Shown piece after piece: positions 1 to 4,869 of a stretch of DNA of 6,473 nucleotides (position 1 is the stretch's first letter; each line of letters opens with the position of its first letter). The stretch spans positions 1 through 6,473 of the forward strand of contig JAOUIM010000215.1 of assembly GCA_029884035.1 (NCBI GenBank), in the 5' to 3' direction. A program made the position numbers and the translations under genes. The notes below the pieces were generated by a model. The model saw nothing but the letters and a program-made list of their open reading frames with translations. It was not told where the DNA came from and ran no database searches. This stretch comes from Aquincola sp. Its GTDB lineage: Bacteria; Pseudomonadota; Gammaproteobacteria; Burkholderiales; Burkholderiaceae_C.

Positions 1-650
1 CGGGCGCATTCATCGACATCCTCGAGGAGGGTCCGCTGATCGACGAGGTCGGTCTGTGGGCGATCGAGACGGCCTGCCGCCAGGCCGCGCAATGGCGCAC
101 CAGTGGCGTTCAGATCGGGTCCGTGGCCGTCAACGTCTCGACGCGCCAGCTTCACGCGACCGACTTCCCCGAGCGGGTGATCTCGATCCTGCGCCGCTGT
201 GACCTTCCCGCGTCGGCGCTGGAACTGGAGATCACGGAAAGCATCTTCGTGGGCGGGTCGGCGGATGCGATCGCGCGACTGCACGCATTGCGCGACGCCG
301 GCTTGCGCCTGGCCCTGGACGACTTCGGCACCGGTTATTCGTCGCTGTCCTACCTGCACAAGCTGCCGATCCATGTCCTGAAGGTGGATCGGAGTTTCGT
401 CGCCGAACTCGGGGTGCGTGACAGTGCACTGACGCTGGCCCGCTCGATCGTGGCGCTGGCGCGCGCACTGGACCTGCATGTGATCGCCGAAGGGATCGAG
501 ACGCTTGGCCAGGCCAACATGCTGCGAGCGCTCGGCTGCGACGAATTGCAGGGCTACCTGTTCGCCAAGCCTTTGCCGCCCGAGCAGATCGGTGCCTGCA
601 TCGAGCGCCTCGCCGACCCTAGGGCGACCGAGGCGCTGGCTGCGCACTGA
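1..650 (+). CDS. EAL-domain cyclic-di-GMP phosphodiesterase, C-terminal part (5' end outside window)
   Basis: This is the C-terminal 215 residues of a larger protein; the open frame (codons from base 3) runs in from the left edge, so the start and any GGDEF, PAS or membrane portion are not visible. EAL domains hydrolyse cyclic-di-GMP to pGpG in the cytoplasm. The sequence shows most family motifs in order: NVS, ELEITES, DDFGTGYSSLSYL, LKVDRSFV, IAEGIET and QGYLFAKPLP. These carry the Asn, Glu, Asp-Asp, Lys, Glu and Gln residues used for metal binding and catalysis, so the domain looks active, although the EAL tripeptide itself lies upstream of the window. An internal start at 123 is only a GTG valine codon inside the domain and is not a real start. 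The last 32 bases overlap the convergent TAXI gene. No functional tie to the kyn genes is evident. Confidence 0.93.
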   Translation, partial: GAFIDILEEGPLIDEVGLWAIETACRQAAQWRTSGVQIGSVAVNVSTRQLHATDFPERVISILRRCDLPASALELEITESIFVGGSADAIARLHALRDAGLRLALDDFGTGYSSLSYLHKLPIHVLKVDRSFVAELGVRDSALTLARSIVALARALDLHVIAEGIETLGQANMLRALGCDELQGYLFAKPLPPEQIGACIERLADPRATEALAAH

Positions 651-1977
651 CTGACTGGATCCGCCGCCGCACCATCTGGATGTGACTCTTCAGCGCATAC
701 AGCTCGTCGGCGTACGACAGCGGCAGCTGCACCGCGTTGACATGGGCCTCGATTTCATCGAGTTCCCGGAGCTGCACCGCGGCGGGGCTTGCCGCGGCCG
801 CGGCCTCGATCTCGCGCAGCTGCCCGTACCAACGGAACACGCGCGAGCGGATGCGCAGCTCGACCAGGGGCGGCAGCACGCGTGACAGCGGGATCAGCAC
901 CGCGACGATCGACAGCAGCGCGATCCACATGCGGTCGACAAGGTTCGCGAGCCAGAACGGCAGGTAGCGTTGCAGCCACGGGACGCCGTTGCGGTAGAAG
1001 CGCTCGGCCTCGGGCGCCAACGTGCGTTCACCGTCGACCGCGTTGGGGAACTCGCCCTTGCGCTGGAACCAGCCCGGCTGGCCGTGGACCTGCGCGGCCG
1101 CCTGCACCAGCAGCTGCACCAGCGCTGGGTGCAGGCTGTCGCGCGCGACCAGCGTCGCGGTGGGGGCGACCATGTGGACGTCGGCAGCGGGCAGGTCACG
1201 CGCCAGGTCGACCACGCCTCGCGGCAGCGTGACGGCCGACAGGAAGCCAAAGCGGCGCGTGTACGCGTCGGCCTGGGCAAAGTCGAACAGCGCAATGCCT
1301 GGCGTTTGCAGCAGCATCTGAACGATCAGCGACTCGGGTGCCGAGGCGAGCATCACGGCGTCGATGCGACCCTCGAGCAGTTCGACCACGGCAGGGGTCA
1401 CCGGCTGCTCACTCAAGCCGATCGCGCCGCTGTCGATACGATTGGCCTCGAGCAATCGCCGCGCCAGGACAGGCACGCCGCTGCCGGGGGCGCCGATGTT
1501 CACTCGCCAGCCCGTCAGTTGCGACAGGCTCGCGAGATGCGGCTGCTTGAGCAGGCGCTGCGCGCTGTCGCTGCGATAGAACAGCCAGACTGGCTCCTGG
1601 AACATGCTGCCCAGCGAGACCAGACCCGGGTCGCTCTCGCCGTGCGCGGCATCGGCAACGCCGCCCTGCACGAAAGCGACGTCCACGCCCGAACCCGCGT
1701 CGCGCAGCAGGGCCAGGTTCTCCGCCGCCCCCTGGGTCTGGCGCAACACCACGCGAATGCCGTGATTGGCCAGCAGCTTCTCGTATCGCTGGCCGAATTC
1801 GCTGTACGCCCCCTGAGGCACGCCGGTGGCCATCACCAGGTGGCGCGGTGGATTGGGCTCGAGCCACCAGTAGGCCAAGCCGATCAACAGCACCGCGAGG
1901 GCCAAGAACGGCGTGGCCGTGCCTAGGACGAGGCGCCAGGACGGCGCGTCGACGGATTCGCGTTCGGTGTCGGTCAT
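619..1977 (-). CDS. TAXI-family (TRAP-type) solute-binding protein, membrane-tethered with two transmembrane segments
   Basis: This 452-residue protein resembles TAXI solute-binding proteins of TRAP transporters (COG2358 type). A short N-terminal tail is followed by a hydrophobic segment at about residues 16-39. A periplasmic binding-protein region at about 43-345 begins with the typical HLVMATGVPQGAYSEFG block and contains VDVAFVQGG and RVNIGAPGSGVPVLARRLLE. A second hydrophobic segment lies at about 350-372, and a charged, probably helical cytoplasmic tail of about 80 residues follows. Ordinary TAXI proteins are secreted or lipid-anchored and shorter, so both membrane segments are notable. 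No DctQ/DctM permease gene is visible. ATG at 1977 is preferred over the in-frame TTG at 1986, which adds only three residues; neither has a clear Shine-Dalgarno sequence. It lies 105 bp downstream of kynA on the same strand. The ligand is unknown, and a sensing rather than transport role is possible. Confidence 0.85.
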   Translation of the reverse strand: MTDTERESVDAPSWRLVLGTATPFLALAVLLIGLAYWWLEPNPPRHLVMATGVPQGAYSEFGQRYEKLLANHGIRVVLRQTQGAAENLALLRDAGSGVDVAFVQGGVADAAHGESDPGLVSLGSMFQEPVWLFYRSDSAQRLLKQPHLASLSQLTGWRVNIGAPGSGVPVLARRLLEANRIDSGAIGLSEQPVTPAVVELLEGRIDAVMLASAPESLIVQMLLQTPGIALFDFAQADAYTRRFGFLSAVTLPRGVVDLARDLPAADVHMVAPTATLVARDSLHPALVQLLVQAAAQVHGQPGWFQRKGEFPNAVDGERTLAPEAERFYRNGVPWLQRYLPFWLANLVDRMWIALLSIVAVLIPLSRVLPPLVELRIRSRVFRWYGQLREIEAAAAASPAAVQLRELDEIEAHVNAVQLPLSYADELYALKSHIQMVRRRIQSVSAQPAPRSP

Positions 1978-1985
1978 GGGGCGCA

Positions 1986-1991
1986 ACGATA
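1986..1991 (-). promoter_or_regulatory. Candidate -10 hexamer for the TAXI gene
   Basis: On the minus strand, TATCGT (4 of 6 matches to TATAAT) ends 8 nt before the ATG at 1977. Transcription would start almost at the start codon, which fits the lack of a Shine-Dalgarno sequence. No convincing -35 box is found at 16-18 bp spacing, so this is a weak prediction. The gene may instead be read through from kynA. Confidence 0.25.
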
Positions 1992-2037
1992 GCGCCTGTG
2001 GTGTGCGCCAGCGAAAGGGTGCGAACCGCCGCAGTGG

Positions 2038-2061
2038 GCATCGACCCGATGCGGCGCATCG
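2038..2061. repeat. Three-part inverted repeat with two mutually exclusive hairpins downstream of kynA
   Basis: The plus strand reads GCATCG, ACC, CGATGC, GGC, GCATCG. The middle 6-mer is the exact reverse complement of both outer copies, so either the left or the right pair can form a 6-bp stem with a 3-nt loop, but not both together. It lies 21 bp beyond the kynA stop codon, in the only gap between kynA and the TAXI gene. On the transcribed minus strand no T-tract follows, so it is not a standard intrinsic terminator. It could stabilise the mRNA 3' end, attenuate read-through or bind a protein. Confidence 0.5.
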
Positions 2062-2082
2062 AGGACGCGCCGCGGGCTGAAG

Positions 2083-2910
2083 CTACAGGCTTGTGCGCAG
2101 CGACCAGATCTCGGGAAAAAGAACCACGTCGAGCATCTTGCGCAAGTAGCCCACACCGCTGGTGCCACCGGTACCGCGCTTGAAGCCGATGACGCGCTCG
2201 ACCGTCGTGACATGACGGAAGCGCCAGAGGCGGAACGCATCCTCGAGATCGGTCAGCTCCTCGCCGAGCTGGTACAGGTCCCAGTGGTGCGCGGGGTCGC
2301 GGTAGACGTCGAGCCAGGCCTGCTCGACCACGGGGCTCGCGGCATAGGGCTGGGTCCAGTCCCGTTCGGTGTGCGTGGCAGGTACCGCCAGGCCGCGCCG
2401 CGCCAGCAGGCGCAGCGACTGGTCGTACAACGACGGCGCCCGAAGCGCAGCGTCGACCGCGGCCAGCCGATCGGGCGCGTGCGCATGCGGCGCGAGCATC
2501 GCCGCATTCTTGTTGCCCAGGCGAAATTCGATGCAGCGGTACTGCCAGCTCTGGAACCCGCTCGACCGCGCCAGGTACGGGCGGATCGCGCTGTACTCGG
2601 GGGGCGTCATCGTCGCCAGCACGTCCCAGGCGTGCACCAGCTGCTCCATGATGCGCGAGACGCGGGCCAGCATCTTGAAGGCGCCGCCGAGGTTGTCGGC
2701 CACGATGCCGGCGATCGCGGCCTCGAGCTCGTGCAGCATCAGCTTCATCCACAGCTCGCTCGTCTGGTGCTGCACGATGAACAGCATCTCGTTGTGGTCG
2801 GGCGACAGCGGGTGCTGCGCCGACAGCACGGCGTCGAGGTGCAGGTAGTCGCCGTAGCTCATCTCGCCCGAGAAGTCGAGCTGGGCGTCGTGGTGATCGG
2901 GTTGCGTCAT
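2083..2910 (-). CDS. kynA: Tryptophan 2,3-dioxygenase
   Basis: This 275-residue haem enzyme opens the indole ring of L-tryptophan with O2 to give N-formyl-L-kynurenine, the first step of the kynurenine pathway, in the cytoplasm. Hallmarks are FIVQHQTSELWMKL with the distal His48, EYSAIRPYL with Tyr106 and Arg110 (the substrate carboxylate binder in family structures), RSSGFQSWQYR, LGEELTDLEDAFRLWRFRH with the proximal haem ligand His233, and RGTGGTSGVGYLRK with Thr247. All keep a constant 7-residue offset from the Xanthomonas enzyme as I recall it. The length is typical. The frame is open to an ATG at 2994, but the first 28 residues that start would add lie inside kynU and do not look like this family. 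ATG 2910 gives a normal N-terminus, has an AGGCGG sequence 7 nt upstream, and overlaps the kynU stop as ATGA. It is the last gene of the kynBUA operon. Confidence 0.97.
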   Translation of the reverse strand: MTQPDHHDAQLDFSGEMSYGDYLHLDAVLSAQHPLSPDHNEMLFIVQHQTSELWMKLMLHELEAAIAGIVADNLGGAFKMLARVSRIMEQLVHAWDVLATMTPPEYSAIRPYLARSSGFQSWQYRCIEFRLGNKNAAMLAPHAHAPDRLAAVDAALRAPSLYDQSLRLLARRGLAVPATHTERDWTQPYAASPVVEQAWLDVYRDPAHHWDLYQLGEELTDLEDAFRLWRFRHVTTVERVIGFKRGTGGTSGVGYLRKMLDVVLFPEIWSLRTSL

Positions 2911-4169
2911 GTCACGGCCGCCTGGCGATGGAAGCGTGGATCTCGCCACTGACCGCTGTCGAGCACGTCGCGCAGGTGCTCGACCGCATCCCACACGTCG
3001 GCGAAGCGCAGGTACAGCGGGGTGAAACCGAAACGCATCACGTCAGGCGCACGGAAGTCACCAACCACGCCGCGCGCGATCAGCGCCTGCACGATCGCGT
3101 AGCTGCCTTCGGCGCGTGCGAACGAGACCTGACTGCCGCGCAGCGCGTGCTCGCTCGGGGTGATGCACTCGAGGCCATGGCTGCCGCAGCGCTCCTGAAC
3201 CAGCGCGATGAAAAGATCCGTCAATGCGAGCGACTTGGCGCGCAAGGCGGCCATGCCGCCCAAGGGCTCGGCGGCCAGCACGGTGTCGACGCCGCACTCC
3301 AGCGCGGCCAGCGACAGCAACGCGGGCGTGCCGCAAAGGTAGCGCGCAATGCCGGGCGCAGGCCGGTAGGCGGGGTCGAACGCGAACGGCGCGGCGTGGC
3401 CCATCCAGCCCGCCAGCGGCTGCCAAAAACGCTCGGCGTGGCGTGGATGGACCCAGACGAATGCCGGCGCGCCGGGTCCGCCGTTGAGGTATTTGTAGCC
3501 GCAGCCGACGGCGAAATCGGCGCCGTCGCGGTCAAGGTTCACCGGCAGCGCGCCGGCACTGTGCGCCAGGTCCCACAGCGCGAGCGTCCCCGCGGCGCGC
3601 GCGGCGCGCGAGACCGCGGCCATGTCGTGCAGGCGCCCGCTCTTGAAGTCGACCTGCGTGAGCATCAGCACCGCGACATTGCCCTGCGCAAGGCGGTGGC
3701 CGATGTCCTCGGCCGCGCCGACCAGCACCAGTTCGAATCCGCGCTCCCGTGCGAGCGCCTCGGCAATGTACAGGTCGGTCGGGAAGTTGCCGCGCTCGCT
3801 GAGGATGCAGCGCTTGCCGGGCGCGTCCTCGCGGGCGATCGTCATCGCGGCCGACAGCACCTTGAACAGGTTGACCGAGGTCGAGTCGGCCGCCACCATC
3901 TCGCCCGGCGCAGCACCTACGAGGCGCGCGATCTTGTCGCCCACGCGCTGCGGCAGCTCGATCCAGCTGGCGGTGTTCCAGCTCTCGATCAGGTGCTCGC
4001 CCCATTCGAGTCGCACCACCTCGGCCACGCGTGCCGGCGTGGCCTTGGGCAGGACGCCGAGCGAGTTGCCGTCGAGGTAGATCTTGCCGGCAGGCAGCTC
4101 GAACCGGTCGCGCAAGGACGCCAGCGGATCCTCGGCATCGAGCGAGAGGCACTCCTCCCGTGTCGTCAT
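2907..4169 (-). CDS. kynU: Kynureninase
   Basis: This 420-residue pyridoxal-phosphate enzyme (fold type I, aminotransferase class V family) cleaves L-kynurenine to anthranilate and L-alanine. Visible landmarks are IYLDGNSLGVLPK near the N-terminus (residues 30-42), the phosphate-binding ADSTSVNLFK (94-103), NFPTDLYI (128-135), DLAHSAGALPVNL with the cofactor-contacting Asp200, GCGYKYLNGGPGAPAF with the Schiff-base Lys226, GWMGH (254-258) and the C-terminal MRFGFTPLYLRF. The length matches bacterial kynureninases. The start at 4169 overlaps the kynB stop by 4 bp (ATGA) and its own stop overlaps the kynA start the same way, so the three genes are probably translationally coupled. Only a weak GGGA lies upstream of the start. 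Its product anthranilate is the likely substrate of the divergent CoA ligase. Confidence 0.97.
   Translation of the reverse strand: MTTREECLSLDAEDPLASLRDRFELPAGKIYLDGNSLGVLPKATPARVAEVVRLEWGEHLIESWNTASWIELPQRVGDKIARLVGAAPGEMVAADSTSVNLFKVLSAAMTIAREDAPGKRCILSERGNFPTDLYIAEALARERGFELVLVGAAEDIGHRLAQGNVAVLMLTQVDFKSGRLHDMAAVSRAARAAGTLALWDLAHSAGALPVNLDRDGADFAVGCGYKYLNGGPGAPAFVWVHPRHAERFWQPLAGWMGHAAPFAFDPAYRPAPGIARYLCGTPALLSLAALECGVDTVLAAEPLGGMAALRAKSLALTDLFIALVQERCGSHGLECITPSEHALRGSQVSFARAEGSYAIVQALIARGVVGDFRAPDVMRFGFTPLYLRFADVWDAVEHLRDVLDSGQWRDPRFHRQAAVT
2918..2923 (-). promoter_or_regulatory. Ribosome binding site of kynA
   Basis: On the minus strand AGGCGG lies 7 nt before the ATG at 2910, inside the 3' end of kynU. 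It is the clearest Shine-Dalgarno-like site in the window and supports the start at 2910 over the upstream in-frame ATG at 2994. Confidence 0.55.
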
Positions 4170-4798
4170 CGCAGTTCCCGCAGCACGGCGCGCACCGGGC
4201 TGGCGTCGGCCGTGACGAGCCTCAGGGGCAGGGCGATCAGTTCATAGTCGCCCTCGGGGACGTCGTCGAGCACCAGGTTCTCCAGCACCCGAAGGCCGCG
4301 CCGACGGATCACCTGGTGGGCATCGAGCGCCTTGCTTGTCGCCGGGTCGATGCTTGCCGTGTCGATGCCCACGAGCAACACCCCGCGGTCGGCCAGGCGT
4401 TCGATGACGTCGGACGCGTAGCCGGCGAGGTCGTCGTCGAAACGGCCGACCGGCATGTGTTCGTAGGTCCGCACGAGCACGCGTGGCGGCAGCGCGGCAT
4501 CGAGCGCGTGCTCGACATGCCGCCACTGCACCAGGGGGCCGCAACCGATGGCGTGGATCACGCGGCAGGCGCCCAGGTAGGGTTCGAGGGCGAGCTCGCC
4601 CGCCGCAGCGCCGCACTCGTCGTAATGCAGCGGCGCATCGGCATGCGCACCGACATGCGGGGACAGCGTGATCGCGCTGACGTTGACCGGGCTGCCGGGC
4701 CCGATCGACGCGACCCAGCGCTGCGCGTAGGGCGTGTCACCGGGAAAGACCGGTGCGGTGCCGTGCACGGGCGGCGAGATGTCCCACAGTCGTCGCAT
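4166..4798 (-). CDS. kynB: Kynurenine formamidase (arylformamidase), cyclase-like metal-dependent type
   Basis: This 210-residue enzyme hydrolyses N-formyl-L-kynurenine to L-kynurenine and formate, between the KynA and KynU steps. It belongs to the bacterial cyclase-like formamidases, not the alpha/beta-hydrolase type of animals. The N-terminus LWDISPPVHGTAPVFPGDTP and the block SPHVGAHADAPLHY, with metal-ligand candidates His48, His52, Asp54 and the nearby His58, are diagnostic. The segments LVGIDTASIDP and LENLVLDDVPEGDYELIALP follow as expected. ATG 4798 is chosen because MRRLWDISPP matches the usual N-terminus. An in-frame ATG at 4831 would add 11 unconserved residues and run over the likely promoter. 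It is the first gene of the operon, diverging from the CoA ligase across 71 bp, and its stop overlaps the kynU start by 4 bp. No Shine-Dalgarno sequence precedes the start. Confidence 0.95.
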   Translation of the reverse strand: MRRLWDISPPVHGTAPVFPGDTPYAQRWVASIGPGSPVNVSAITLSPHVGAHADAPLHYDECGAAAGELALEPYLGACRVIHAIGCGPLVQWRHVEHALDAALPPRVLVRTYEHMPVGRFDDDLAGYASDVIERLADRGVLLVGIDTASIDPATSKALDAHQVIRRRGLRVLENLVLDDVPEGDYELIALPLRLVTADASPVRAVLRELR

Positions 4799-4805
4799 GG
4801 TGCGG

Positions 4806-4811
4806 ATGATA
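4806..4811 (-). promoter_or_regulatory. Candidate -10 hexamer for the kynBUA operon
   Basis: On the minus strand TATCAT matches TATAAT at 5 of 6 bases and is followed by CCGCACC and then the kynB ATG. With the normal 6-7 nt from the -10 box to the transcription start, the mRNA would begin at or next to the start codon, implying a leaderless transcript. No clear -35 box lies 16-18 bp upstream. Confidence 0.4.
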
Positions 4812-4853
4812 GGCGTGCGGGCTTGCCCCATCGCCGTGCGGCGCCGGCGGCGC

Positions 4854-4859
4854 TACAGT
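4854..4859 (+). promoter_or_regulatory. Candidate -10 hexamer for the aryl-CoA ligase gene
   Basis: TACAGT (4 of 6 matches to TATAAT) ends 10 nt before the ATG at 4870, giving a leader of only about 3-4 nt. There is no Shine-Dalgarno sequence in the 20 nt before the start. A TTGCCC at 4823-4828 is too far away (25 bp) to be its -35 box. Confidence 0.3.
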
Positions 4860-4869
4860 GGTTTGCACC

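Larger units (their letters stand above)
4799..4869. promoter_or_regulatory. Divergent control region between kynB and the aryl-CoA ligase
   Basis: These 71 bp must contain the promoters for both directions. They hold two dyads that could be operators: GGGCTTGCCC at 4819-4828, and GCGCC-GGC-GGCGC at 4841-4853. The two ends are mirror images: CATGGTGC at 4796-4803 and GCACCATG at 4865-4872, so both start codons sit in the same context. No good -35 box is seen for either direction, which would suit an activator-dependent promoter. No regulator gene lies in the window. In pseudomonads the kyn operon is controlled by the Lrp-type KynR, but nothing here identifies the regulator. Confidence 0.6.

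Noticed and set aside
970..1926. 318-codon open frame on the plus strand
   Set aside because: Antisense to the TAXI gene, which has clear domain structure; no start signal and low-complexity composition.
2038..2061. Intrinsic terminator for the kyn operon
   Set aside because: The hairpins are short and no run of T follows on the minus strand, so only a structured repeat can be claimed.
1409..2752. 447-codon open frame on the minus strand
   Set aside because: It spans parts of both kynA and the TAXI gene in another frame, and its Arg/Ala-rich sequence resembles no family.
2911..2994. 28-residue N-terminal extension of KynA from the upstream ATG
   Set aside because: It is rich in Arg and Ala, lies within kynU codons and has no counterpart in the family, whereas ATG 2910 has a Shine-Dalgarno-like site and an ATGA overlap.
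2928..4247. 439-codon open frame on the plus strand
   Set aside because: Antisense to kynU, with no recognisable domain and biased composition (many His, Gln, Arg); a GC-driven shadow.
4799..4831. 11-residue N-terminal extension of KynB from ATG 4831
   Set aside because: The family normally begins close to LWDISPP, and the extension would cover the -10-like hexamer and much of the small intergenic region.
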